Shown one piece after another: positions 6,940-17,200 of a stretch of 58,388 bases of DNA. This DNA is from a virus, in the IMG/VR virus record IMGVR_UViG_3300043331_000279, positions 1 through 58,388 of that record; one strand, 5' to 3'. The position numbers and the translations under genes are program-made. Numbering within the stretch: position 1 is the first letter of the stretch; each line of letters starts with the position of its first letter. The notes under the pieces were generated by a model. The model made no database searches. It was given only the letters and a program-made list of their open reading frames with translations, and was not told where the DNA came from.

Positions 6940-9720
6940 GTGGCCCTCGGCACGCCCACCCAACTGGGCAGCACGCAGGCTGGCACCTCCAGCCCGCAGA
7001 CCATCAGCAGCATCAGCCCGGCTGCCAATGCGCTGATCCTCGTCTGCGCTGGCATCAGCGGCAGCGCCACCACCACCGGCGACATCACCGTCTCCACGAC
7101 CATCAGCGGCCTGTCGTTCACCGAGGTGGAGGTGGGTGGCGGGGCGGGTACCAGCCAGCGCATCATCGTGGCCTATGGCGTGACCGGGTCCTCCCCCGGC
7201 ACCGGCAACATCACCGTGACCTATGCGGGCACCCCGACCCACGCCCGCTCGTTCGTGCTCCAAATCACGGGGGCGGACACGACCACCCCCGTCGTCGGGA
7301 CCGTCTCCATCGGCAACCAGACCGCCACCAGTCTGTCCCAGACCGTCACGACGGCCCCCGCCACCAGCGACATCCTGTTCGCCCTCGCCGGGTCCCGGAA
7401 CGACACCAACGGCATCACCCTCGGGGCCTCGTTCACGTCCATCGTCAACGCCTTCTCAGGCAGTCCCTCCGCCTCGCTCCTCGCGCAGTACCGCACCGGC
7501 ACCACCAGCACCACGGTCGATGCCTCCGGCATGTCCACGAGCAGCAACTCGATCATCGGGTTCGTCGTCAAGCAGGCTGCCGCAGGTGGCACCACCCCGG
7601 TCACCGGCTCACGGGTCACCACATGGACCGTCGGGGCGACCGTCACGCCCGCCAGCCGGGCCACCACGTGGACCGTCCGCACCCCTGTTACACCGAGTAA
7701 CAGAGCCACCACATGGCACACCGGGCTGAGCGACTACGACAAGGCCGTGGTGGTCGACAACCCCCGGGCGTACTTCCGCGTGACCGGGTCGGCCGAGAAC
7801 GACCTCGCGGGCAACGGGCACACCATCACCTACACCGGCTCCCCCACCACCACGACCATGCCCAACGGCGACACCATCGCCAAGTTCAACGGCACCACCC
7901 AGTACGCCGACATCGCGGACGCCGACGACCTGTCCGTGCCCACCACCGGCATCCTCACCCTTGAAGTGTGGATGCGGCCCGACAGCATCGGCCCGTTCCA
8001 GACGTTCACCGGGACCGGGAACTACGTCAACTGGATCGGCAAGGGCGACAACGACAGCCCCGGCAACAACGAGTACCTCGGGCGCATGTACCCGGTGAAC
8101 TACGCGCCACGGCCCAACCGCATCAGCGGCTACGCCTTCAACCCCACCGGTGGCACGGGTGTCGGCTCGTACTTCGAGGGCGGCATCAGCGGCACTCCGT
8201 ACCTGCAAGTGGGCGACTGGGTCCAGTGGACGCTCATCATCGACACCACGGACCTCGGCGACGGCTGGGGCACCACGAAGTTGTACCGCAACGGCGTCCT
8301 CAAAGACACCGACACCCTCATCACGCTCAGCATCGACCCCCAGAACGGGGACGCCCCGCTGCGCGTCGCCACCTCCGACCTCGCCGCCTTCTTCGAGGGT
8401 GCCATCGGCAAGGTCGCGGTCTACGACTACGCCCTGAGCACCACCCGGATGCTCGCCCACCGCTCGGCCATGTACGCGGGGATCACCGCGCTGGCATCCC
8501 CGGCCACCCGAGCCACGACGTGGAGTGTCGCCGAGCCCGGTGGTGGCACCACCCCGGTCACCGGGAGCCGGGCGACGACGTGGTCCGTGGCCGCCACCGT
8601 CGCAGCCAGCCGGGCCACGACATGGACGGCGCGCGCCGTGGTCGCCGGGACGAGGGCCACCTCGTGGGTCGTCCGCAGCGTCGCCACCTCCACACGCGCC
8701 ACGACGTGGCAGGTGCGGACCCCGGTCGCATCGACCCGGGCCACGACATGGTCGGTGCTCACCCCGGCCTCGTCCACGAGGGCCACCACATGGACGGTGC
8801 GCACCCCCGTCACCGCCGCCACCCGGGCGACGACGTGGCAGGTGCGGGCTGCCGTCAGCGGCACGCGGGCCACGACGTGGGTGACGCGGGTGCAGGTCGC
8901 CTCGACCCGTGGCACCTCGTGGCTGGTGCTCTCCCCGGTCTCCGGCAGTCGCTCCACCCTGTGGCACACCCGGGCCGCACCCGCCGCCACGCGGGTCACG
9001 ACGTGGTCCGTGCTCACCCCGGTCGCGGCCAGCAGCAGGGCCACCACATGGCGGGCGCTGGCCCCCGTCACGACCACCCGCGCCACCACATGGCACACCG
9101 ACGGCAACCTCACCGTGGTCTCCGCCACCCGGGCGACCACGTGGGAGGTCATCGGGCGGATCAGCGGCAGCCGGGCCACCACGTGGACCGTGCGGACCCC
9201 GCTCACGGTCAACCGCTCGACGACGTGGACGGCGTCCGGCCTCGTCACCGTCAGCCGGGCCACCACATGGGCCGCCCGCTCCCTCATCTCCGGCACCCGT
9301 GCCACCACGTGGAACCAGCGCGCCGTCACCGGCACCGCCCGGACCACCACGTGGGACGTCGCCGGGGCGCTCACCACCGTCACCGCCAGCCGCGCCACCA
9401 CATGGGACGTGGTCGGCGCGGTTGCGGCGCTTGTCCCCGTCACCGGCACCCGCGCCACGACGTGGTCCACCCTCCTCGTCGTCACGGCCCACCGGTCCAC
9501 GCTGTGGGCGGTGGGCGTTGGGGTGACCGCCGACCGCACCACCGTGTGGGTGCTCGCCGCTGGCGTCACCGCCGTCCGGGACACCCGATGGGCCGTTTTC
9601 TCCGACCTCGTCACCGGCTGGCTGATCGAGGACGTGATCGACGTCCGGCTGGGCACCGTGCAGGCCACGGCCATGTATGTCGGGGACGTCAAGGTGTGGC
9701 AGCCCGAGGGTACCTTCTAG
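6940..9720 (+). CDS. Large repetitive tail protein with LamG-like domain and RATTW repeats
   Basis: 926 aa from a GTG start. Residues 1-220 are a Thr/Ser-rich beta domain. Three repeats of the form xRATTWxV follow (about 224-258). Residues about 262-515 resemble a concanavalin-like/LamG domain (AYFRVTGSAENDLAGNG, LTLEVWMRPDS, KVAVYDYALS). From about residue 522 to 885 there are about 25 further repeats of 12-18 residues with core [ST]RATTW. The C-terminal 40 residues (ending VGDVKVWQPEGTF) look like a separate cap. A glycan-binding side-fibre role is inferred. A 15-bp palindrome lies at 7687-7701, between repeat 2 and repeat 3. Confidence 0.7.
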   Translation: MALGTPTQLGSTQAGTSSPQTISSISPAANALILVCAGISGSATTTGDITVSTTISGLSFTEVEVGGGAGTSQRIIVAYGVTGSSPGTGNITVTYAGTPTHARSFVLQITGADTTTPVVGTVSIGNQTATSLSQTVTTAPATSDILFALAGSRNDTNGITLGASFTSIVNAFSGSPSASLLAQYRTGTTSTTVDASGMSTSSNSIIGFVVKQAAAGGTTPVTGSRVTTWTVGATVTPASRATTWTVRTPVTPSNRATTWHTGLSDYDKAVVVDNPRAYFRVTGSAENDLAGNGHTITYTGSPTTTTMPNGDTIAKFNGTTQYADIADADDLSVPTTGILTLEVWMRPDSIGPFQTFTGTGNYVNWIGKGDNDSPGNNEYLGRMYPVNYAPRPNRISGYAFNPTGGTGVGSYFEGGISGTPYLQVGDWVQWTLIIDTTDLGDGWGTTKLYRNGVLKDTDTLITLSIDPQNGDAPLRVATSDLAAFFEGAIGKVAVYDYALSTTRMLAHRSAMYAGITALASPATRATTWSVAEPGGGTTPVTGSRATTWSVAATVAASRATTWTARAVVAGTRATSWVVRSVATSTRATTWQVRTPVASTRATTWSVLTPASSTRATTWTVRTPVTAATRATTWQVRAAVSGTRATTWVTRVQVASTRGTSWLVLSPVSGSRSTLWHTRAAPAATRVTTWSVLTPVAASSRATTWRALAPVTTTRATTWHTDGNLTVVSATRATTWEVIGRISGSRATTWTVRTPLTVNRSTTWTASGLVTVSRATTWAARSLISGTRATTWNQRAVTGTARTTTWDVAGALTTVTASRATTWDVVGAVAALVPVTGTRATTWSTLLVVTAHRSTLWAVGVGVTADRTTVWVLAAGVTAVRDTRWAVFSDLVTGWLIEDVIDVRLGTVQATAMYVGDVKVWQPEGTF
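7687..7701. promoter_or_regulatory. 15-bp near-palindrome, copy 2
   Basis: GTTACACCGAGTAAC, flanked by T and A so that it reads as a 17-bp near-palindrome. It is inside the repetitive tail gene and encodes VTPSN, the same peptide that copy 8 encodes from the opposite strand. Confidence 0.6.
8505..9597 (+). repeat. Tandem RATTW-coding repeats
   Basis: About 25 units of 36-54 bp, each coding an Arg-x-Thr-x-Trp core (ACSMGSGCSACSACRTGG-like at DNA level) separated by degenerate strand-forming residues ending in Val. Three more units lie upstream of the LamG-like domain. At DNA level the units differ mainly at third positions and in spacers, so this is an old, selected array and not a recent tandem expansion. 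Confidence 0.8.
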
Positions 9721-9738
9721 GTAGTTGAGAGGAGCCCC

Positions 9739-10002
9739 ATGTCCTACAACGACATCGCCGACATGGCGGTCAATGCGCAGTTGCAGAACCGGGTGATCGC
9801 CTGCGCGGCCGTCGAGGGTGAGCCCAACCCGGTGTCGTGGCTGTCGTCGAACATGTGGGCCATTGCCGCCTCACCGGGCTGGGGCGATGCGTGGGAGTAC
9901 GGGCTCGCCACCGGCATCCCGCCGGAGGAGATAGGGGCGAACGAGGCCGTCATCTCCGACGCCATGATCCTCGCTGCCGTGCAGGTGGTCAGGAGCGAAT
10001 GA
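9739..10002 (+). CDS. Conserved small structural-operon protein, 87 aa
   Basis: Starts after GAGAGGAG. The pattern IADMAVNAQLQNRVIACAAVEG, then SSNMWAIAASPGWGDAWEYG and AVISDAMILAAVQVVR, is one I recall as common in tail gene clusters of actinophages. No biochemical role is known to me. Its stop overlaps the next start (ATGATG). Confidence 0.7.
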   Translation: MSYNDIADMAVNAQLQNRVIACAAVEGEPNPVSWLSSNMWAIAASPGWGDAWEYGLATGIPPEEIGANEAVISDAMILAAVQVVRSE

Positions 10003-10505
10003 TGCGTTCCGACCACCACTTCTGGCCGACGATGCTCTCGCTCGCGGAGTGCCTGTGCCAGCAGATCACCGACTCGGAACTGCCGGACGTGTGCTTCTGC
10101 GGGGTGCTGCCCGGCGACCTCACTCTCGAATACTGCACCTCCTGCGACGGCGGAGCCTGCGGGCAGGCATGGGTGCGACTGGTCGGGGTCAGCGTGCTTG
10201 CCGGTGTCGAGGAGGCCGCCAACCCGTGCACCGCCCCGTTGCAGGCCCTCGTCGAGGTCGGCATCGCCCGCTGCGCACCCACGGGTGGGGACGACGGGAG
10301 CCCGCCCACTCTCGCGCAGCAACTGGATGCGGCGGCACTCCAGACGGCGGACATGGCCGCCGCGCTGCGCGCCATCCGATGCTGCGAGGCGCTCAGCCCG
10401 AAGGACTTCGCCATCACGCAGTGGACGCCCATCGGCCCCGAGGGTGTCTGCCTCGGCGGTGCGTGGGCCGTCCTCCTGTTCGAGGGGGACTCGTGGCCTC
10501 CGTAA
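9999..10505 (+). CDS. Head-tail connector/tail-completion-type protein
   Basis: 168 aa. I place the start at the ATG overlapping the upstream TGA; a second ATG follows immediately. Cys-rich segments (LAECLCQQITDSELPDVCFCG, YCTSCDGGACGQAWVRL) and QLDAAALQTADMAAALRAIRCC are typical of a connector-operon protein. The position just before an HK97-gp10-like gene and the tail chaperones supports a head-tail joining or tail terminator role. Confidence 0.6.
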   Translation: MMRSDHHFWPTMLSLAECLCQQITDSELPDVCFCGVLPGDLTLEYCTSCDGGACGQAWVRLVGVSVLAGVEEAANPCTAPLQALVEVGIARCAPTGGDDGSPPTLAQQLDAAALQTADMAAALRAIRCCEALSPKDFAITQWTPIGPEGVCLGGAWAVLLFEGDSWPP

Positions 10506-10921
10506 GCACCCGGGTCGTGGTCTACGACTCCAAGATCACCGCCATGTCCCTGCCCGGTGGACAGGTGTGGCGGTGGGCCTACCAGCGCCGTCAGCGGGTG
10601 CTGCACCTTGCCAAGTTGAGGTGCCCGCAGGGAAAGACCGGACGGCTCCGGGAGTCCATCACGGCCTACTACGACCCGGCCGCTCCCCGCGACCACATCA
10701 TCATGCAGGTCGCCGCCGAGACGCCCTACGCCGCAGCCGTCCACGAGGGGGCCGAGCCGCACCTGATCTACCCGAGTAAGTCCCCACGTCTGGTGTTCTG
10801 GTGGGAGCGCGAGGGCCGGAAGTTCGTGGGCCGTGTCGGGCAGCCGGTGCACCACCCCGGTATCAGGCATCCGCAACCGTTCCTGCGGGAGGCGCTGGAG
10901 GCCGTCATGCGCGATCTGTAG
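10493..10921 (+). CDS. HK97 gp10-like / tail-completion protein
   Basis: 142 aa from GTG 10493, overlapping the previous gene by 13 bases. The sequence KTGRLRESITAYY, AETPYAAAVHEGAEPH and HPGIRHPQPFLREALEAV matches the general pattern of HK97 gp10-like proteins (TGxLRxSI; YAxxVHEG; P..FLR.A). These sit in the head-tail joining operon. The call rests on motif pattern and position. Confidence 0.7.
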   Translation: MASVSTRVVVYDSKITAMSLPGGQVWRWAYQRRQRVLHLAKLRCPQGKTGRLRESITAYYDPAAPRDHIIMQVAAETPYAAAVHEGAEPHLIYPSKSPRLVFWWEREGRKFVGRVGQPVHHPGIRHPQPFLREALEAVMRDL

Positions 10922-10948
10922 TGCCGAGGTCACCGCTAGTCTGCTGGT

Positions 10949-10963
10949 GTTACACGGGGTAAC
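10949..10963. promoter_or_regulatory. 15-bp near-palindrome, copy 3
   Basis: GTTACACGGGGTAAC in the short gap 23 bp upstream of the tail assembly chaperone ATG. It is the only copy in a non-coding gap of the structural arm before the lysis genes. Confidence 0.7.
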
Positions 10964-10985
10964 AACGCCCCAGAAAGGGTCACCG

Positions 10986-11396
10986 ATGACATACAAGGAG
11001 TTTGTCACCTCCGCTCAGGCGGACCGCGCATCCGGTGAGGTAGGCAGGCCGATCACCGTACTGGTGGACGGTGAGGAAATCACCTTCGAGGGGGCCACCG
11101 AGTCGCAGATCGCACTGCTCATCGCCGCCACCTCGGCCACCGCCACCAACATCACCAGCGGCATCGCGGACGTCATCAACTTCTTCTTCTCGCTCCTCAG
11201 CGAGGAGGACAGCCGCACGTTGCGGCACCGCCTGTTCGACCGGGACGACCCGTTTGACGTGGAGAACATCACCGACATCCTCATGTACCTCGTCGAGGAG
11301 TGGTCCGCCCGCCCTACCCAGTCGCCCTCCGACTCCACGCCATCGCCGAACTCCGCTGGTCAGAAATCGACGGCGAGGCTGCGGCGCACGGGGTGA
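10986..11396 (+). CDS. Tail assembly chaperone, first frame
   Basis: 136 aa. The order gp10-like - this gene - overlapping ORF - tape measure is the canonical tail assembly chaperone layout. The sequence has a VLVDGEEITFEGATESQIALLIA segment and a C-terminal low-complexity Ser/Pro/Thr tail (WSARPTQSPSDSTPS). The second ORF overlaps in the -1 frame, as in most siphophages. A repeated 15-bp site lies just upstream. Confidence 0.75.
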   Translation: MTYKEFVTSAQADRASGEVGRPITVLVDGEEITFEGATESQIALLIAATSATATNITSGIADVINFFFSLLSEEDSRTLRHRLFDRDDPFDVENITDILMYLVEEWSARPTQSPSDSTPSPNSAGQKSTARLRRTG

Positions 11397-11599
11397 GTCC
11401 GATGGCGATGCGACCCGACCGTTTCTGCAACTACGTCTATGCGTGGTCAGTGGCCCGCGTCGAGGATCGCGCCGACTTCGACACGAACCTGCTGGCCCCC
11501 CTGCCGGGGCAGCGGCGGCGTACGGAACCCAGCCAGAGCGTGACCCAGAGCGAGGGCGAAGGGTTCATGGAGTTCATGTCCGCCGTCACCAGCACGTAG
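11300..11599 (+). CDS. Tail assembly chaperone, -1 frame extension
   Basis: About 99 aa. This frame is -1 relative to the first chaperone, overlaps it by almost 100 bases, and contains FCNYVYAWSVARVEDRADFD, typical of the second chaperone part. It is probably made only as a fusion by -1 frameshifting. GTG 11300 is the track-style start but is unlikely to be used. No classic heptamer is obvious; slippage must occur between about 11,258 and 11,396. The AAA codon at 11,364-11,366 is one candidate. Confidence 0.7.
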   Translation: MVRPPYPVALRLHAIAELRWSEIDGEAAAHGVSPMAMRPDRFCNYVYAWSVARVEDRADFDTNLLAPLPGQRRRTEPSQSVTQSEGEGFMEFMSAVTST

Positions 11600-11609
11600 G
11601 AGGGCCGCG

Positions 11610-14195
11610 ATGCCAGCCCGGGGCGACCTCGTCGGCGATGCGTACGTCCGCATCCACGCGGACACCACCTTCATGCGTCGGGCCATCAAGCGCCGGGTCG
11701 ATGCCGATATCGCAGACCTCGGCAAGAGTTTCGAGCGCGAGATGGCCCGCGCGGGTGACCAGATCGAGCAGAACTGGCGTCGCAATCTTGCCCGCATGGT
11801 CGTCTCCGCCGACTTCTCCCCACTGGTCAAGCAGTTCGGCACCGTTGACAAGGCCGTGGACTCGGTTGAGGTGTCACTGCTGCACTTGGTGCAGGCCAAC
11901 GCCATCTCCATGAAGTCGTTCCGGGAGGCGCAGAAGATACTCGAAGAATGGAAGGTGCCCGCCAAGCAGGCGGAGGCCGCCAAGCAGGCGGCCAAGGCTG
12001 TGGAGGAGGCGGCGAAGCAGCAGAGGGTCTACAACGCGGAGTTGCGGAAGGCCGAGCCCCAGCAGGTCAGAGCCATGACCTCCTCGTTGGAGGCTCTCGG
12101 TGATGCGTTGCGCAAGGACAACGTCAACCGGGCGTACAACGTCGACCTGTTGAAGCGACACCGGGTGAACGTCGAAACCCTGACGAAGAAACTCGCCAAG
12201 AATGAGAACAGCATGGCCTCCTTCTCCAAGGAGACCGAGAAGTTCGCGCTGCGACTGGACCGGACCGGCAGTGCGGTGGGTCGGTTGTTCGGCAAGGGTT
12301 CGCGCAACGATGCCATCAACTTCTTTGGGTCGGTCATCGGGGGCTTCACCAAACTCGTCATCAGCGGTGGTGGCCTCGTACACCTGTTCTCCTCGTTGAC
12401 CAGCAGTGTCGGTAACCTGTTCGAGAAGTTCAACATTCTGCGTGCGTCCGGTGACGGGTTCGCCTCGGCGTTCACCAAGACCTTCGGGCAGGCGGCCCTC
12501 GCCGGACTCGGTGGCTTCATCGTCTCCATCGGCGTCCTCGCGTTCCTGATGGAGAGCCTCGTCGTCATCTCTGGTCTCCTCGCTTCCTCGTTGGCCCTGC
12601 TGACCGGTGCCCTCACCGCAGCGGCCGCAGCCGTCACGTTCGGGCTGGTCGGTGCACTGCTGCCGCTCGTCCCGTTGCTGCTGACCCTCGGCCCCGCGAT
12701 CCAGACGTTCACCGCCGTCTGGGGCAAGTTGAGCGCTGACGTCAAGCAGCAGACCCCGGAGGTCAGGAAACTGTCGAAGGCGTGGTCCGAGGTCAGCAAG
12801 GCCATGGACCCGATCGCCGACAAGATCGTCAAGTCCATCTCCACCATCACCCCGGCGCTGGTCGACTTCTGGAAGCCGCTGGTCGTCGCCACCGGAGAGG
12901 CCGCCGCACGGGTCGTCGAGGACTTCGGTGGCATCTTCACCGACCCGGCCATGAAGGGGTTCCTGAGCGAGTGGCAGGACACCCTGCCCCGACTGTTCGA
13001 GAGTCTCGGGCACACCCTCACCGACCTGACTGCCGGGTTCATCGCCTTCTTCGGTCCCGTCCTCGACTACTCGGAGAAGTTTGCGGAGGCGCTCGGCGGG
13101 ATCGCGGAGGACTTCCGGGACTGGGCCACCTCCGCCGAAGGCCAGAACGCCATCGAGGAGTTCATGCTCCTCGCGTGGGAGTCGGCCAAGACGTTGTGGG
13201 ACATCGTCACGCAACTCGGCGAAGCGCTCGGCAAGGTCTTCATGTCCGGCGAGACCACCGGTCAGGGCTTCCTCCAGTACCTCGCCGATCTGGCGGAGAG
13301 GTTCAACCAGTGGCTCTCCACCACCGAGGGTCAGGAGACGATGCGGAACTTCTGGCGGGACGTGCAGGACTTCGCGAAGCAGGGCAAGGACCTCATCGCG
13401 GCGCTGTTCAAGTTGTTCGACGAACTCGACACCGCGCAGTCCCGCAAGCAGGTGAGCCTGTTCATCAACGGTCTGACCACCATCGTCGGCTGGCTCTCCA
13501 GCATCGTCGAATGGATCGGCACGTGGGCCGGGGCGATGACGGCGCTCGGCCTTGCCATCGGGCGTGCGGTCAGCCTCGGAGTGACGGCGTTCCGCATATT
13601 CTTCACCGTGGTCACCGGGGTGTTCCAAGGCATCCTCGTGGCGGCAACCATCGCCCTTGGCTGGATGCCCGGCCTCGGTGAGAAGTTGCGTGTCGCCGCT
13701 GGGAACTTCTCCCGGTTCCGGTCCAGTGCGAACGCCGAGTTGGCGAAGATCGACCGGACCCTCTCCGTCACGATCCAGACCGCTGAGGCCATGGCGAGCA
13801 TGACCGCTCTCCAGCGGCAGATGGCGAAGTTGCAGGACAAGACCGTCGTCGTCACCGTCAAGGGTCAGGTCGTCGGGGCCGGTGCCGGGCGAGCCATGGT
13901 CGGCGGTCAGGTCATGCAGTCCGGCGGCATCCTCACCGGGCCGACCCACATCCTCGCCGGTGAGGCCGGTCGGGAGGCCGTCGTCCCGCTCGACCGCCCA
14001 CTGTCCCTGATCGACCCGGCGGTGCGCGCTCTCGCCGCGTTCGCGCAGGGCATCCCGTATCTGGCCCGAGGCGGGATCGGTGGTGGCAGGTCCATCAACA
14101 TCAGCCAAGGTGCCATCACGGTGAACTCGCCAGCGGCGGACCCGAGACACGTCGCCATGTCCGTCATCGACCAGATCGCAGCGTCTGCATACTAG
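11610..14195 (+). CDS. Tape measure protein
   Basis: 861 aa, the longest helical protein of the operon, directly after the chaperones with AGGAGGG. The N-terminal 220 residues are charged coiled coil. Residues about 285-370 form a hydrophobic multi-pass-like stretch (FIVSIGVLAFLMESLVVISG, LLPLVPLLLTLGP). The C-terminal part has the common tape-measure signature LAGEAGREAVVPLDRP. If about 0.15 nm of tail per residue applies (a general rule, not measured here), the tail would be near 130 nm. Confidence 0.9.
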   Translation: MPARGDLVGDAYVRIHADTTFMRRAIKRRVDADIADLGKSFEREMARAGDQIEQNWRRNLARMVVSADFSPLVKQFGTVDKAVDSVEVSLLHLVQANAISMKSFREAQKILEEWKVPAKQAEAAKQAAKAVEEAAKQQRVYNAELRKAEPQQVRAMTSSLEALGDALRKDNVNRAYNVDLLKRHRVNVETLTKKLAKNENSMASFSKETEKFALRLDRTGSAVGRLFGKGSRNDAINFFGSVIGGFTKLVISGGGLVHLFSSLTSSVGNLFEKFNILRASGDGFASAFTKTFGQAALAGLGGFIVSIGVLAFLMESLVVISGLLASSLALLTGALTAAAAAVTFGLVGALLPLVPLLLTLGPAIQTFTAVWGKLSADVKQQTPEVRKLSKAWSEVSKAMDPIADKIVKSISTITPALVDFWKPLVVATGEAAARVVEDFGGIFTDPAMKGFLSEWQDTLPRLFESLGHTLTDLTAGFIAFFGPVLDYSEKFAEALGGIAEDFRDWATSAEGQNAIEEFMLLAWESAKTLWDIVTQLGEALGKVFMSGETTGQGFLQYLADLAERFNQWLSTTEGQETMRNFWRDVQDFAKQGKDLIAALFKLFDELDTAQSRKQVSLFINGLTTIVGWLSSIVEWIGTWAGAMTALGLAIGRAVSLGVTAFRIFFTVVTGVFQGILVAATIALGWMPGLGEKLRVAAGNFSRFRSSANAELAKIDRTLSVTIQTAEAMASMTALQRQMAKLQDKTVVVTVKGQVVGAGAGRAMVGGQVMQSGGILTGPTHILAGEAGREAVVPLDRPLSLIDPAVRALAAFAQGIPYLARGGIGGGRSINISQGAITVNSPAADPRHVAMSVIDQIAASAY

Positions 14196-14203
14196 GAGGC
14201 ATC

Positions 14204-17200
14204 ATGGCCTTCCCCGGGTGGCTCACCTTCGCTGGTGCCGAGGTCATCAACATCGAGCGGGTGACCACGTACGCCAAGGCGCTCGTGCCCCAGTTGGCTG
14301 TTACACCGTGTGACGACTGCGACGACCTGCACAGCATCCTCGGGCAGGCGGAGTACACCCTCCCCGCCGAGGACAACGCGCCGTGGTACGACGCCGCCGT
14401 ACCGGACAGCCACGGGTTCGCCGGGCTCTACCCGCTGTCGGTGACCGGGCTGGACGACGACACCCGGGAGGCGGAGGTCACCCAGTCCACCTTCGACGGC
14501 GGGTACGTCGGCAACCTCCGACGCAAGACCCGAGAGGTGCGGGTGTCGGGCCTGCTCATCGGCGAGGACCAAGGCTGTGTGGACTACGGCCTGTTCTGGT
14601 TGCGGTCGCTGCTCGACGCGGAGGTGCGCAAGGCGAAGATCGGCCGGGCCGACCCGGGCTCGGAGACGATGGCGTCCATCCCCGACATCTGTTCGCAGGA
14701 GAAGGGCGACATCCAGTTCCTCGCCGCCTGCCCGGAACTGGGCTGCGGCAAGCACTGCGGCCACACCTCCTCCGGCAAGGACGTCGCGCACCCGGTCGAC
14801 CTGTCCACGCTCAAACCGACCTCCGGCACCTACCAGCAGGTGGGCGGGCAGTGGACGTTCACCCCTGCCAGTGGCGTTGACGAACTGCGGACGCCACTGC
14901 TGCCGGACACGGAGACCTGCCCGGTGCGGTACGTGTGGGTCTTGAAGGAGGGCTCGCCCGGTGCCACCGCCACCGGCATGGGGGTTCGTGACGGGAAGTT
15001 CACGTACCAGACCGACGCGGAGTTGCAGTACGAGCGGTTGAACCTCGCAACCAACCCGCAGTGGAAAACGACCTCCGGCACGGTTGAGGTGCGGCGCAAC
15101 CTTGCCATCAACCCGTCGATGCGGAAACTGGCCCCACCCAACGTGACGATGACCAACCGGGTCGTCAACCCGCGCGGCCACACGAACACCACGGGCTGGA
15201 TTCTCTCCTCTGGCACCGGCGGTACCTCCGCACTGACACGAGCGAGCACGGGCGGGCCGGACACCCGGTCGCCGTCGTACGTGCGGCAGACATGGAGCGC
15301 ACCGCAGAGCGGTACCACGCAGCAGAACTTCCTCGGCTTCGGCAACCTCACCGGCGGCACCGACGAACTGGTCGTGGTGGCCGGGGAGCGGGTGTTCTTC
15401 TCCGGTGCCTTCCGCACCTCACTGAGCGGTCAGGCGTACTCCGCCCGCATCTGGTTCTACAACGCCTCCGACACCCTGCTCGGGACCGAGCACGAAGGCG
15501 TGACGGTGGCTGCCACGGCCAACGTGTGGCACCACGTCGAGGTGTCGGGCATCGTCCCGGCGACGGCGACGGCAGCCCGCATCGTCATCCAGAAGGTGTC
15601 CGGCGGGCTCCAGCAGACCAACTCCAAGTTCGACGCCTCGGCGTTCATCTTCATCCGCAACCAGCACTCCTCCATCGCCTACTTCGACGGCTCCTCCACG
15701 TCCATCGGCGGGCAGACCTACTCGTGGGTCGGCACCGCGCAGGCTTCCGCCTCGAACGCCACCGGCAACATCAACACCATCCGCACGAACACCTTCGTCA
15801 ACCCGGCCCTGACGACCACCGCCTCGTACTACTCCAACATCGAGAACGGTCAGGGCACCATCACCGGGACGCGCGAACTGGCACCCGGGCTGGTCTTGCA
15901 GGGCACCACGATCCCGGCGTTCTACCGGGGCAAGTGGACCGCCATCACCGGGGGCGCACCGGCCGGGACCGGCATCTTCATCGGCTCGACGGCGAGCCTC
16001 GCGATCAAGGTGCAGGCGAACCAGCCGATGGCGTTCAGTGTCTACGCGCGCAGCAGCCACTTCGACCGGACGGCCCAACTGACCGCCACCTATTACGACG
16101 CGGTCGGCATACCGATCGGTGCGGTGGACTCCGGGCCGGAGACGCCCATCGGCGGACAGGGTTGGAGCCGCCTGACGGTCACGACCGCCGACGTGCCCAT
16201 CGGAGCCGAGAGCGTCATCCTCCGGGCTCTCGGCGTGGGTGGCAGCAACTGGGTGCTCAACGACACCATGGACGTCACGGCCGTCCTGAGCGAGATTGGC
16301 ACGCTCGTGCAGACGTACTTCGATGGCAGCACCCCGGACACGGCTGGCATCGACTACGCATGGAGCGGTGGTGCCGCAGGGACGGTCCCGTCGGAGGCCC
16401 GGTCCACCGTCTCGGGGGCCGAGGTCGTCGCCCGCATCAACTACGCCCTGAACCCGATGCAGCACGCCTCCTACCCGTCCGGCATCATCACCTCCTCGAC
16501 GCCGCTGTACCCGCTCACGCAGAACGCCGTGCAGAACCGGACGCTGACCACGCGCACCGCCACGTCCCCGAGCCCGACCGTCAGCGACGTGGCCGTGGAG
16601 GGTGGGACGACCACGGCCACCCAGCCAGCGGCCCCCGGTGAGACGTTCACCATCTCCGTCGACGTGACCACCACCGCCGCCAACCGGAACTGGAGCGCGT
16701 ACATCAGTTTCCTCAACGCGGCGCTGGTCGAGGTGGGTACCGGGACGCTGCGCTCCGGGAACATCGCCACCGCTGGCAGCACCTCCGGCCCGACCCGGTT
16801 GTGGGCGATAGGGACGGCACCGGCCACCACCGCATGGGTCCGGCTGCGGGTGAACATCGCCACCACCTCCGGCAACGCCCCGACGAACGAGGTCGTCTAC
16901 TACGACCGGCTGCTGGTGGAAAAGACGTCCGGGCTGCGGCCCTACTTCGCCGGTGAGTCGATCAGCCCCTCCGTCTCCGGGCTCGACCCGATCTGGGAGG
17001 GCGCGGCCCACATGTCGCGCACCATCGCCGTCGGCTCCTCGATCACCAGCACCATCACCGGCTCGCCGCTGTGGCAGTCCACGGCACGGACCCCCGGTGG
17101 CGGGTACGCCGCGTCCACGTTCGTCACCGACGGTGCCGGGGTCCTCGTCACCGGTGCCTCCGACACCGCCGCTGTGGCCACCCAGTTCTACTCGGGTCGC

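Noticed and set aside
7609-9492. Open frame of 627 codons on the minus strand opposite the repetitive tail gene
   Set aside because: High GC and the regular RATTW repeats on the + strand leave the antisense frame open; composition (Gly/Arg/Pro/Asp) is non-protein-like and no RBS or coupling is present.
8505-9597. CRISPR-like array
   Set aside because: Repeats are in frame, diverged at third positions and of varying length; they code protein repeats.
11874-14150. 758-codon minus-strand open frame opposite the tape measure gene
   Set aside because: Antisense shadow; tape measure on the + strand has clear motifs and an RBS.
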